This document shows, one piece after another, positions 45,810 to 57,824 of a stretch of 64,000 nucleotides of DNA. The stretch lies in the NCBI GenBank assembly GCA_015956445.1, contig WIUZ02000029.1:79614-143613 (forward strand). The letters are read 5' to 3'. Positions within the stretch are counted from its first letter, which is position 1. Each line of letters starts with the position of its first letter. Below the pieces are notes generated by a model. It was not told where the DNA came from. It was given only the letters and a program-made list of their open reading frames with translations, and searched no databases. The stretch comes from Thelephora terrestris (Eukaryota; Basidiomycota; Agaricomycetes; Thelephorales; Thelephoraceae). Position numbers and translations under genes: made by a program.

Positions 45810-46345
45810 AGGTCAGGGTAGGACTAGGTGAGGTTAGAATTGGGTTAGGTTTAGAGCAGGTTGGGTTTAGGTTTAGGTTTAGGTTTAGGTCAGGTTAGGT
45901 TAGGTTAGGTTTAGGGCAGGTTAGGTTTAGGGCAGGTTAGGTTTAGGGCAGGTTAGGTTTAGGGCAGGTTAGGTTTAGGGCAGGTTAGGTTTAGGGCAGG
46001 TTAGGTTTAGGGCAGGTTAGGTTTAGGGTGGGTTAGGTTTAGGTTTAGGTTAAGTTAGGTTAGGTTAGGTTTAGGGCAGGCTAGGATTAGGGTAGGTTAG
46101 GTTTGGGATGGGTTAGGTTTAGGTTAGGGTTAGGTTGAGGTTAGTTCAAGTTGTTAGGTTGAGGTTAGGTTAAGTTTAGTGTTAAGTTTAGGTTTTGGGC
46201 AGGTTTAGGGTCAGGTTTAGGTTTAGTGTTGGATTAAGGTTTAGGGCAGGTTTAGGTTTAGGTTTGGTGCTAGGTTAGGTTTGGTGCTAGGTTAGGTTTA
46301 GGTTTAGGTTAGGTTAGGTCCAGGACTAGGTTTAGGGCTAGTTTA
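45810..46345 (+). repeat. Telomere-like G-strand array in the right foldback arm
   Basis: Mirror image of the left array, made of GGTTTAGG and GGTTAGG variants including the TTTAGGGCAGGTTAGG unit in tandem. G-rich tracts of this kind can fold into G-quadruplexes. Confidence 0.75.
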
Positions 46346-47749
46346 TGACTACAACCTGTTCTGTACTGTATGATATAATGAATATTATAGATTTATTTGT
46401 ATTTTCCAATTTTTATTTATTTTTCTGGGAATTTTATGAATTTTTTGGGCAAAAAATAACATCAAAATTTTAGGCTATTTAATGAACAAAAAAAATTGAA
46501 ATAATCTTTATAAAATATTTATCTATATTCTGAATTTTTTTGAAATTATTTCGGATTTTTCCTGATTTTTCCAGCCAGAAAAACAATTTATTTGGATATT
46601 TGTGGGATTTATTTGCATTTTTTGGCACTTTCTAGATCTGTGGGAATTTTTAGGATTTTTCTGGCATTTTTCCGAATTTTCTAACATATAATTTCCTTTT
46701 TAGAAAAATTCTTTTTTTGGTAATTGTTTCCAGTACCATTTTTGAGTCGCTTATGTAAGCCATCAAAATTGCCTATTTTGGAAAGTCTTTCCTAAAAAAG
46801 AAATTTCCTGTTTGGGAAATCTCATTTCGAGTTGCTTATGTAAGCAATCAAAATTTCCTTTTTTGGTAACCCATCAAATATTTCCTAAAAAGGAATTTCC
46901 TTTTTGGGAAAGAACCCTCCAAAAGCATTTTTGAGACACTTATGTAAGCCATCAAAACTTTCCTTTTTTGGTCAGTCGCATGACCTGATTACATAAGCAA
47001 CACTCACTTTTTCGGTCACATGATCTGCTTATGTCAGCTATCAAAATTTCCCAAAAAGGAAATTCAATGCCAAAATCATTTTTGAGTTGCTTATGTAAGC
47101 CATCAAAAATTTCCTTTTTTGGTCAGTCACATGACTTGCTTACATAATCCTCTCTCACTCATACATCACATGACCAGCTTATGTTGGCCATCAAAATATC
47201 TCCATTTGGAATATTCCCTCACAACACCTCTCCATCATTGCTTATATAAGCCATAAAAACTTCCCCTTTTGGAATTCCCTTTCCTGGCCACGTCACATGA
47301 CCTTCTCACACAATCCATCACGGACCCACCAATGCCCCTGTCATATACCCCCATTAGGTCCAAATATATCCTGATTAGGCCCCCAATGCTACTTGACCAC
47401 CCCTTTGTGCCTCCCACAGATTTAACGTCAAAACCCCGTCTGCCAACATCATCTGGTCACATGACCCCCTCACACGACCAATTCCGTTCCTACTGATGCT
47501 CCTGTTATGTAATCCCATCAGGCCCAAATATGTCCCGATTAGGCCCCAAACGCTACTTGACCACCCCTTTGTGCTTCCCACACATTTATTGTCAAATCCT
47601 TCCCACTGATTAACTGTCAAAAAATGGCACCCTTGCCACACTTTTTATGTAAATCCCTAGTAACCACTAATGAAAATAAGCGTAAGACCCTCGTTCCTGC
47701 ACGAAACCACCCCTGCCCCCACTTTTTCCATCCGATTCACTATACAATT

Positions 47750-48890
47750 ATGGCCACAGTTGCTCCGCCACAACACCCATCCAGTCCCCATCTCAGCCGT
47801 GAACTCAACTTCAACTCCGAGCGACAATTTGGCTTCCCCACTCTCGCACCTCAGGTACCCCATATCACCGGTTCGAGTTTCTTTCATGCTCAAGAGCAGG
47901 CCTTCTTTCTCGCAATGTTTCCTTCAAGTCCAATTGAAATCGGTGTACTACACGGACCAAGCTCTGGCACCTTCCGCCTCATCCAGAGGCTCTGAACCCG
48001 CACACTTCGCAGACTCCACCTTGTATGCGTGCAATGTTCCCTTCAGCGTCCAGCCCGGTAAGTTGTATGCGATTTTCTCTTTGTTCTCGTCCGTATCGAT
48101 CACGATCGCTGACCGCACTTTCGTGTAGCTTCAATGACCATGCCTATCAGAACACCTACTCCCTGCTGTTCCACAGCGACTACAGCACTTCCGCACCAGC
48201 AGATACGAAATACCGTCTTCTCCGGAGAATGCAAGCATCGCTTCGCCTCCTACCACCCCATTTGTCTCGTCCCACCACTACGACAGCTCCAGGTCGGATG
48301 TCGATGGCGACTACGTTCCCCCCGCTGACGAAGATGAGGAGTACCGCCCAGCACAGTCCAACTCTCAGAAGCACAAAAAGCACAAGACCACCTCGCAGTA
48401 CAAGTCCCGCCACCGCGAGGTCTCTTCTCCCGCTTGATCCATCTTCTCGCGCTAGCAGGCGCCCACATCCTTACAGGCGTAACATCCCTTCTCGCAACCC
48501 TCAATGTGAGGATAGTGCCTTGTTCGTAAACAAGGAGTACGACTTCGAGCGCCCCGTCACCGCATACAACTACGTCTAGAGGGACAAGTGTTCCCGACCT
48601 TAAGTGTCACGTCATCACTCACGATCGTTGGAGGGAGCCAGAGAAGTGGACGTGCTGTGGGGTTGGGATGGATCGGGCTTTCTTGTATGGGAAGGGCATC
48701 AGGGAGGGCATGACCGACGCTGAACTGCAAGATGAGATTACATCCAACGTCCATCAAGTCGACGACTATGAGAGAATGTCGGGGAGTCTGTTGGGCACAC
48801 CGGATGGGGTATGGATGTCCCCCGAGCCTCGTTACCTTTGTTAATCCATTATGCAGGTTCTTGGGGAGTAGGAATGCCTCCAAGCAGATG
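47750..48890 (+). pseudogene. C2H2 zinc-finger transcription factor copy, degenerate
   Basis: Starts MATVAPPQHPSSPHLSRELN, then a disordered region rich in Ser and Pro with a basic/His patch (AQSNSQKHKKHKTTSQYKSR). At about 48600 comes the finger region LKCHVITHDRWREPEKWTCC, continuing GVGMDRAFLYGKGIREGMTD, which I recognise from a basidiomycete C2H2 factor family. Several frame changes are needed between these blocks, and the second finger pair expected after GMTD is missing. It therefore looks like a decayed copy, beginning about 100 bp outside the foldback element. Confidence 0.5.
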
Positions 48891-49196
48891 ACGTGAGACA
48901 ATGGCCGAAATAGATGATTCAACGTCAATTTATGGGTGAAAAATTAATGACCCTTCAAGTCTCGATTCCAAAACCTTCCGCGGTGGAGGAGAGTGTCACT
49001 CTTTCTCCACCGGTGGGAAATAAGATCTGAGGGCAATCGGCATGTGGCCTCCAATCCCTCTTCACGTTGAGCGTCGATGATCGAAACCACACTTCCCTCA
49101 CCTTAACCCGTTATCCCTCCTTTCTCCGCTTCAAACGCGGACCCGCGCCTGCAGCCCTTCCCACCATCGTCTTACTCACTAATCTTTCTCCCTGGC
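48891..49196. other. Spacer without a recognised gene
   Basis: Nothing protein-like or repetitive was seen between the C2H2 copy and the polyubiquitin copy. Confidence 0.5.
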
Positions 49197-50130
49197 CAGC
49201 AACGTCTCATCTTCGCTGGCAAGCGGCTCAAAGACAGGCTTACCTCAAATGGCTGGTACGTTGATGACTTATATTCTCATCAGCATCACAAATGTGTCTG
49301 ACATGTCGACAGTAACATTCAGGAGTCAACCCTCCACCTGGCCCTTCGTCCCTGCGGTGGAATGCAGATCTTCGTCAAGACCCGAACGGGTAGAACCATT
49401 ACCCTTGAGGTCGAGTCCTCCAATACCATCAACAACGTCAAGACCAAGATTCAGGACAAGGAGGGCATCCCCCTGACCAGCAGCGCCTGATCTTTGCTGG
49501 GAAGCAGCACGAAGCAGACCGTACCCCTCTCCGACTACAGCGTTCAGAAGGGGTCCACCCTTCATCTCGGTGAGTCGGCCTCCATTTTTGTTCGTTGAAG
49601 CCCACCTGACGCTCCTCTCAGTCCTCCGTCTGCGTGGTGGTATGCAGATTTTTGTCAAGACCCTCACTGGCAAGACCATCACCATTGAGGTCAAGTCTTT
49701 GGATACCATCGATAATGCGAAGGCGACGATCCAGGACAAGGATGGAATTCCCCTCGACCAGCAACGTTTGATTTTCCGAAAAGCAACTCAAGGGTGGGCG
49801 CGCCCTCTCGGACTACAATATCCATAAGGCGGCCACTCGTCACTTGGTCCTTCGCCTCCGAGGCGGCATGCAAATCCCTGTTAAGACCGCCACGGGTAAG
49901 ACGACTACGTTGGAGGCGGAGTCTTCGGATACCATCAATGACGTGAGGGCCAAGATCCAGGATAACGAAGGCATCCCCTCCGATCAGCAACGACTTGTCT
50001 TCGCTGGAAAGCAGTTGGAGGATGGGCGCACTCTGAACGACTACAACATCCAAAAAGAGTCCGCCCTCCACTGGGTCCGTCCTCCGTCTTCTGGTGGAAC
50101 ACAAATCTTTTTCAAGATCTTTGTGGACGT
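49197..50130 (+). pseudogene. Decayed polyubiquitin gene
   Basis: Ubiquitin monomers follow each other head to tail: a tail piece at about 49197 ([13 protein letters not shown]), unit 2 from about 49362 ([20 protein letters not shown]), an intron at about 49569-49619, unit 3 from about 49641 ([20 protein letters not shown]), unit 4 from about 49868 ([20 protein letters not shown]) and the start of a fifth near 50100. Ubiquitin hardly changes in eukaryotes, so the many substitutions plus at least three frame slips (for example in the C run at 49469-49473) show relaxed selection. The fifth unit is cut at 50135, where another element seems to start. Confidence 0.75.
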
Positions 50131-50828
50131 CAACCTGTCAGGCCGACGCGACCTCTACAGTTCAATAACACTCTTGTTATCCAAACCTATCACACGCAGG
50201 GGTCAAACACACAGTTATAACCCTGTTGCAAACCCAGGGATATCAGAAGTCTCTTCACAGACTTAGATGGAGAAGAGGAGAAAGAAGGAGACAAGGGTCT
50301 TCAGGCACTCTTGCTCTAAGCACACAGCAGTAGAGGTCACGGAGAGTCTGATGATAACAAATCTAAGGAGTACAGGCTAAACTACTCTGAGTATATATAC
50401 TACTTAGATTTGTGACGTGACAGTGACATGTAACTACACTAATGATACAAACACAGACAAGCATGGTCCGTGCACAGCACTGCATGGTCTGTGCGTTACG
50501 TGGTGACTAATGCTACAAATTATCAGCTGATAAACGAAAGTGTGGTGGCCAATAGCAATTTGAGAGCATTACAAAGCAGTTACAAAGCATGACGTATCAT
50601 GGGAATGTTCGGAAGGAATGTGGATATGGCTGACTAACAGCCAATGGCAAAAGGGGAGCATATGACTAAAGATAGGGGCATATGATGTCATGTGGGTCAT
50701 GCGCAGTAAACAATAGAAAAGATGACTCAACTCCTGAGTCGTGAAAGGGGCGTGGCATTTGGTATATAACCAAAGGGGGTTGGATGACTGGTCTTCCAAC
50801 AAACCCACCTTTGTTACACACTGCCAAC

Positions 50829-52088
50829 ATGCCTCGTGCCTCTACTCGCAATCCCACCCGTCGCTCTTCCTCTTACTCTCCTGTTCAGGAGAACAACTAC
50901 AATATCGACCGCTTCTCCCATGCTCGTCGGGATCCTTCCCGTCCTTATCCCACTTTGGGAGCTGTTATGGACCGGACTGCCACCGCTGACCCTAATGAAG
51001 GGTTCTCTGATCTAGGTGGGGGGTCTGGTTGCGCATTCTGATTTAAGAAAGCGAACTAACTCCTTTTAGGTTTCAGGGACTTTCTCCAGGCTGCTCGAAG
51101 GGTATCTCGGCGCAAGTTGGCGCGCATTGAGACCAACCCATATGCGAGCGAACTCCTCAATAGGGGTGTCGAGTTCGTGACAGAGTCCAACGAGACCTTC
51201 AACTCCATGTTGGAGGCCAGCGTTCTCCATACGGGGAACGTTGGGTCCATGTTAATGGATGAAGTGGCTCATGTCAACGAACGTATTGATGGTCGTCGCG
51301 AAGAGATAGAAGCCTTGGAGAATTGGAAGGAAGATATGCAAGGGGTCATTCATGGACAAGAAGATAGCGTGGTTCGGCAAGGCGCCAACATTGATTTGTT
51401 GAAGGTAAATGTGGGGTGGGAGGTAATTGACTTTTCTAACCCAACATCTCCTTTTTAGGGAGAGGTGACTACTCTCAAAGACTTGGTCCGGGCTCTGGTT
51501 ACTAAGACCGGAGAATTGGAGGACGACAAGGTAAGGGGTAGGGGTTGAAGGTTTTTGTTATCTTCTAACCCTATTCCTTTAGGTTCGCCTTACTCGTCGT
51601 ATCTCGGAGTTGACCGGAGAGGTCCGGGATCTCCAGAGGAGGTGTAACGAGCCGGAGGTCCAAGTCGAGGAAGAGGAGTTGGAAGTTCCGCATCGGGCCG
51701 GGTTGCCGATAATTCCTAATCGGGCCGAGTCGCCGCCCGCTCGTCTGTTGGTCCGTTACGAGAACAGGTTGGTTCCCGTTGATGATGAGGTCATTGAGAT
51801 TGGGAGCGACGAGTTCTACCAGAACGTAGGAGTCGTCCGTAGGGACACTCCTCGTCCTGAGTTCGTTTCTACTCCTTGGGGTAGTCGTCGTCAATGGCCT
51901 GCCCTGGAGTATGATCCGTATGCCGAGTTCGTTCCTGATAGCGACCGAATTCTGATACAGAGCTTCCAGATTATGATGACCTGTCGGATGTGGACCCGAA
52001 CGAGATTAGGGAGCAGAATTGGTTGAATGAGGAGTTGGTGAGATCGGCCTTGGAAGTAGTACAAAGGATTTGCAGAGATATTGATTAA
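50829..52088 (+). CDS. Coiled-coil protein, gag-like, TE-associated
   Basis: A TATATAAC box at 50763 precedes the start MPRASTRNPTRRSSSYSPVQ. Introns at about 51016-51069, 51404-51458 and 51531-51582 join exons in frame. Long coiled-coil stretches follow (MDEVAHVNERIDGRREEIEA, VTTLKDLVRALVTKTGELED, LTRRISELTGEVRDLQRRCN), then an acidic, Pro-rich part and the end IREQNWLNEELVRSALEVVQ with RICRDID. One A seems to be missing near 51949; otherwise the frame is clean to TAA at 52086-52088, 34 bp before the Copia LTR. The style (basic start, coiled coils, no enzyme) fits a structural gag-like protein, but no family is recognised. Confidence 0.5.
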
Positions 52089-52122
52089 ATAACTCTTTTG
52101 TACTATTGGGCTTCCAAGGATT

Positions 52123-52480
52123 TGTTGAACTGGAGGTCTATGCCCTGCAACGGGTCAACCGGCTCCACCGCTTCAAGCGAGAGCCGATGCCGGAGAGCGC
52201 TGATCAAAGCGACCCGAAGGGACGGTATCACATCAGTGATCCGATCGATCGGTATGACGCACGCGTGCCTTAAGCCGCTGCACGGACCCTGCATCAGTCA
52301 CACTGTATAGATGTGACAACATAGAGTAGATAGATATATATACCCCTCATGTGTAGATAGATGAATCAATCGCTTCTCTCTCTCTCTCTCTCCCCCACTA
52401 GCAACTATAAGCCTCTCCCCTTCAGGTAAGGATTAGAGTATCCATGTAGTAGTATAGTATTGTACTCTACCTGCTCAACA
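52123..52480 (+). repeat. 5' LTR of the Copia element
   Basis: 358 bp, TGTTGAAC...GCTCAACA. It contains a TATATATACCCC promoter-like box (about 52335) and a TC microsatellite (about 52376-52392). Confidence 0.9.
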
Positions 52481-52496
52481 GGTTATGAGCCCGGGC
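52481..52496 (+). promoter_or_regulatory. Primer-binding site (half initiator-tRNA type)
   Basis: GGTTATGAGCCCGGGC directly follows the 5' LTR. It is complementary to the anticodon arm of a eukaryotic initiator tRNA-Met (containing CUCAUAACC) rather than to a tRNA 3' end. That is the arrangement known from Drosophila copia, where a cleaved half-tRNA primes reverse transcription. Confidence 0.55.
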
Positions 52497-52880
52497 TATG
52501 CCCTGTGTTCCAAGCTGCGCCTCTGTGGCTGCGCTTGAACAGGCTCTAATCTACCTTAGTGCGCCTTAATGGCTGCCACTGCGCTATCCACTGCGTAGGA
52601 AGGGGACTTAGAACAAAAAAAGTCAAAACCCCAAGAGGGGATGAAACAGTGACTAGCCAAAGCTGAGCACAACACACATTCGTAGACCCCACAGGGGAGG
52701 GTAGTCATTAACATCTGCGACGGTGTGGAATGAGGCAATATGCGATAAAGCTTCTCACTAAATTAATCCCTGAAAGGAAAGACTTGCTTCTTCCCCTTTC
52801 ACTTGCTTCTGGCACAAAAAAGCGTACGATAACTGATGAAACTTGTTATTGGTCGCAGGACTTCTACCTCCCAAAAACAA

Positions 52881-55800
52881 ATGTCTTCTCAACTCACCTC
52901 CCTCGTCCCCGTCCTCTCCGGCCCAAACTACCAACAGTGGCTGGACCAATGCGCTCATACCTGATGTCGCAAGGACATGGAGGACGATCCAGAAAAAGGA
53001 ACCTACCCTCGAGGTATGGCCGAAAACTGAAGCCACCTATGATGCCGAGAACACCTATTGACTCAGGCACAGGAAGGCACTGATAACCAAGACGAAGTAG
53101 ACGCATGGGCTGAGGCAAATGACAAAGCCCTCGGCAACATCCTCCTGCGCCTTGTCCCGATATCCAGTACAAGTACCGAGCTGAAACCAACGCTGCCGCC
53201 CTTCTCAAAGCAATCGAGAAGGAGTATGGAAAGCCAGGGATCATCGGAATCTACCTGGAGTTCAAACATGCGATGGAGGTCAAGATCCTCGAGGGACAAG
53301 ACCCCACGCCCGCCTTAGATAAGTTTGCTTCCCATATCGGCCGACTTGAGAGCAACGGGGAAGACGCCGTCATCCCCCCTTTCATCAAAGCGATGATGCT
53401 CATGTCGAAGCTTCCTCCGTCATACATAACATTCCACAGGCAATTTGCCAGACGGAGGATCTGACCAAGCTTGATGTGGATGGTCTTCGGCGGTCAATCC
53501 TCCTCGCATGGGAGCAGACGTCCAACGGCAAAGGCAGACAGCAGGCGCATAGGCTGTCCAATGTACAGCGCACTCCTGGAAACCCCAATTTCCAACAGCA
53601 GCAGCAGTACAGCGGGGATCAACCCCAGGGCCAAGGCGGACGCGGACGTAACCGCCGAGGAACCAGAGGAGGCCGAGGAAGGTTCCAACAACAGGCACAA
53701 CAGTCTGAGGAGCCCCCCATACCCTCTCCCGTCCCTCCTCAACCTCCAGTTGCGTCTGGCTCCGGTATGTCGGTCACCGACTACGGCTTCGCCTCTATGG
53801 CAGCCTTCCCATACGCTCCCTCCCGGTCCATCGTGAAGGTGCAGGGACCCCTTCCTTCTACCCCTCCGTTCAGAAGGCAAGAGATCTCTCAGCACGACTA
53901 GGCGTCACGCCCACGATTGAGACCCTCAAACGACTGGAGCGCTCCTGCGAGCAGACGGTCGATCCTCGACCTCGCAAAAAGGCGCGTACCCCGCCAAGCG
54001 AGGATGAAGTGAGCTTGGGATGGTCGGGTGATGGATGGTTGTTGGATCCCCCGTGTCGGTTGCCGGTCCGTCTGGCGGAAGGTATGGAACAAGTGTTCAG
54101 TGTTGAGTAACGATACTGACGACTCCACAGCAGCTGAAGATAACATAATTCTTCAGTAATAGCTTCTGAATACACTTGTTTGACCTTGTCCGCCCTGAGT
54201 GAAACTGAAGCCGTGTGGATGCTCGACTCTGGTGCATCCCGGCACTTTACCTTCGATATGAATGATTTCGTTGATACGAGGCAATCGAGCCCATCCCTCT
54301 AAGGACTGCGACTACTTTCACAACAATCATCGGTAAAGGAACAGTGATCCTCTACGTAGACGAAAGGCTGTTAGGCTAAACCCGTCTATTTTGTTCCTGA
54401 AATATCCCATAGGCTATTATCTCTTGGCCAGTTCCTCAAAAGCGGACTCTTCTCGAGGGGAGTGCTCGCGAAATCTCGCTCTACGAAGAAGAACCGAGTT
54501 TCTTACCTTCCACCCTCGAACCGAGGATGATAGTATTTACATCATCAGAACTCTCCTCGGGGCGCAACTTACTGCTGCCAAAATTGAAACCATATACGAT
54601 GCTGATTTTGAGATCATACACCGCCGACTGGCTCACCCCTCTAAAGAAGTGATCCAAAAGGCCGGGAAACATGTCAAGGATTTTCCTCATGTCGAAATCC
54701 CGAGAGAGCACCTCTGCACTGGATGCGCGCAAGGAAAGATGACCAATAAAACCTTTCCCCCTTCCAGCACCAGAGCGACTGCCCCCTTCGAGCTGATCCA
54801 CTCGGACCTGAAGACCTTCCCCATTGAGTCCTATCGCAAATACAAGTACTCAATCGTCTTCTATGACGACTATACCTCACACGCCTGGACCATGAATTTG
54901 CGCACTAAAGATGCTGCACTTGTGGCTACCAGGCACTTCCTGGCTATGGTTGAGACCAAGTACCAGAAGAGAGTACGCTGATGGATGTCCGATGCCGGGG
55001 GGGAATACACGTCCCTAACATTTACAACGATGCTCAAGGAAAAGGGAATTGAGATCCTCCAATCTATCCCGCATGCACACCAGCAAAATGGCCGCGCGGA
55101 AAGGATCATTCGAACACTGATGGATAAGGCAGAATCCATGAGATTGCAGGCTTGCCTCCCTCAATCCTGGTGGGAATTCGCCATTGACCACGCAACTCAC
55201 GTTTACAATCGAACGCCGAACCGTCGCCTAAACTGGCAGACCCCATTCCAGCTATTGATGGGAGTAAGCCATCGATAGATCATCTTCGGGTCCTCGGTTG
55301 CGGAGCATACGTCTTCATCCCGGAAGAAGTACGGGTAAATAAACTCGCACCCCGGTCGGAGTTGATGACCTACCTAGGTACCCACCCGGGAGGAAAAGGA
55401 TGGATCTTCATGCGCGGACCAAATAACATTATCTTCTCCACCGCACAAGCACCTTCGATGAGTTGCACTTTCCAAGTGCCAACTACCAGTAACGGCGCAA
55501 CAACGGCTGCAATCTGCTGCGCCACCTTACCCAGTCATCACTGTCATAGAGACGGTGACTGCCAGTGTCCCCTTCCAGGAGGACAAGAGGAGGATGACAC
55601 AACACCCTCTGCGCGTCCAAAACTACCCCCAGGCCTTCCTCAAAGGCAAGGAACGTACTAATGAGCCCGCACCACGGCCGCAAACGCCGGTGCAATCTAG
55701 AGCGCCCAGTTTGGAGCCGCCGAGATCGCCTACCCCCAGCTCTAGCTCTGATTCCGGCCCTGAGGATGCGCCACCCGCTCCGCCAACGATTATGCCTCCG

Positions 55801-57749
55801 TCACCAGACAAGGCTCGGAGGCCTCAGCGTGAGCGGAAAGTACCGACCAAGCCTGGTAATGTTTACGGAAGTAAACATCCGGTAGAAATATTAAAATCTA
55901 CCCGGCGTTGAAGGATTGGAAGAAGGTTGTCGGAGATTTCTCCGTAGCACCTAGGCGTGGGCGAAGTTCAGGAGCAGTACCAGTTCCCGGACCTAGCACG
56001 CAGCATCTTCCTGAGAGAGAATCCTCCGCTGAGGGAAGGATTGAAGAGGCATCAGAGTCCGAGGATGAGGTCGAGAAATCCGTGAAACCATCCGGATTTA
56101 CCACCCCTGAAGAAGACACGGATGCCCTTCTGGCTAGGCTATGCCGGGAAGGGGAGTAGAACTCCAAAACCTCTTAATTTCGAAGGCTGTCTCACCAACT
56201 GCCGACGGAAAAACTCCAAAAGAATGGAAATACCGAGGACATCGCCACACTACCACAGGCTGAGCTCGAGGAATGGAGGACAGCTTGCAACGAAGAGTTG
56301 GAAGCTCTTCGCAAGCGTAACGTATACGACCTGGTAGAGCGCCCCCGAGGCCGCAAGGTTATTAAAAACCGCTGGTATTCGACCAGAAACCAGATGGTCG
56401 CAAGAAAGCCCGCTTAGTAGCGAAAGGCTTCTCACAGGTTGAGGGAATGGACTACGATGCTGTGTTCTCTCCTGTTGTCCGATTCGAGACAGTGTGCCTA
56501 ATATTCGCAATGGCCGCCCTCGGAGGATGGGTCCTTAAAGGACTTGACGTTCGAAATGCATACCTATACGGCGAACTCGACGAGGAGATCTACATGGAAC
56601 AACCAGAGGGATTCGTAGCCCCAGGAAAAGAGACCCATGTTCTCCGCTTAAAGCGTGCCCTCTACGGACTGAAACAAGCCGGGCTCGTCGTGGTGGCGAG
56701 CCCTGAAACGGTCCATGGAAAGCTCGGATTCAAATCCTTGAGCTCAGATGCCGGGATCTTCATTTACCAGGATAAAGATGGAAAATTCGTAATTGCGTTA
56801 ATCTATGTAGACGATGCCATTTTTACCGGACCCCACACAGCGCTTACGGAGCAGCTCAAGGGGGAGTTCATGAAGATATGGGAAACTAGGGATCTAGGAG
56901 ACCTAACCGATTTCCTCCGCATGAGGATCACTCGACATGGCAGCAAGATTTCTATAGATCAATGCGCTACCTCCAGACAGTCCTCGAGCGATGTGGGATG
57001 CAAAATGCAAAAGTTGCTCCAACTCCTCTTCCAGCCGGGTATGTACCGACTCCATCAACAGAGGTAGCATGCCCGGAAAGACGAAGCAGGTTCCAGACCA
57101 TAATCGGTTCCTTACTGTACCTAATGCTGGGTACCCGACCTGATATCGCCTTCGCGGTCACCAACTTGCGCAATATGCTGCAAACCCGTCAAAAGAGCAC
57201 GTCGAAAAAGCGCTGTATATCTGCCGCTACCTAATCGGGACCTCAAGATACCGGTTAACTTACGACGGAGATTCACGGGAAGGTATCTCAGCTTGTACCG
57301 ACTCAGACTGGGCCTCAGATCCCACTCAGAGACGATCCCAAAGTGGATACTTTGTCCGGATGGCAAAAGGACTCATCTCTTGGACCTCAAGGGCACAAAA
57401 AACCATTGCCTTATCGTCCACTGAGGCTGAATACATGGCGCTCTCTGATTGCAGCCGCCAGGTAGTCTGGATGCATACCCTTCTGGGGGAGCTCGGCTAT
57501 AACCTAAAAGCCATCCTGATCTGTGGAGATAACCAAGGCTCGATCTTTATCGCCTCCAACCCGGTTACTGAAAAAAGGTCGAAGCATATCGACATCCGCT
57601 ACCACTACATCCGGGAAGTCATCAATGACGGACGAGTGGTTGTGTATTTCATTCCTGGGGATGACAATCCTGCGGATCTCCTGACAAAAAACCTTGGAGT
57701 CGTCAAACTTAGAAAATTCAGAGATGCCCTTGGCCTCGAATTCTTCTGA
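52881..57749 (+). pseudogene. Copia gag-pol polyprotein, broken
   Basis: Gag begins MSSQLTSLVPVLSGPNYQQW, and KAIEKEYGKPGIIGIYLEFK lies in its middle. The protease motif is WMLDSGASRHFTF (about 54214). Integrase has HRRLAHPS...CTGCAQGK (zinc finger) and the catalytic parts HSDLKTF, SDAGGEYTS and NGRAERI. Reverse transcriptase has LKGLDVRNAYLYGELDEEIY, RALYGLKQAG and the YVDD active site (about 56807). RNase H has TIALSSTEAEYMALSDCS and ends KLRKFRDALGLEFF at 57749. A TGA at 54979-54981 and several frame changes (about 52955, 53460, 54390, 55275, 56160, 56370, 56960) prevent one continuous product as assembled. Confidence 0.85.
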
Positions 57750-57813
57750 GCACATACCTCCACTTACTACAGACCAGTTCCCACCAATGAAGTTATACAG
57801 GGAGCTGTACTTA

Positions 57814-57824
57814 GTAAGGGGGAG
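57814..57824 (+). promoter_or_regulatory. Polypurine tract of the Copia element
   Basis: TAAGGGGGAG immediately before the 3' LTR, the plus-strand priming site. Confidence 0.75.

Larger units (their letters stand above)
42886..47643. mobile_element. Giant foldback (palindromic) element, 4.76 kb
   Basis: The left arm, 42886-45232, is the inverted copy of the right arm, 45298-47643, with only about 65 bp of spacer. The arms have nearly equal length (2347 and 2346 bp) and appear almost identical except close to the centre; for example the same 60-residue frame is found at 43111-43293 and inverted at 47235-47417. Ends read AAGTGTGGCAAGGGTGCC on both sides. The 10-bp sequence TTTATGTAAA flanks the unit directly at 42876-42885 and 47644-47653. 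A 9-10-bp duplication with very long inverted repeats resembles foldback Mutator-like elements. No transposase is encoded, so any movement would need help in trans. Confidence 0.8.

Noticed and set aside
42886-47643. Telomere-to-telomere fusion
   Set aside because: A fusion would show G-rich TTAGGG-type repeats followed by C-rich ones at the joint. Here the C-rich array comes first, the G-rich second, and 1.1 kb of other palindromic sequence lies between them.
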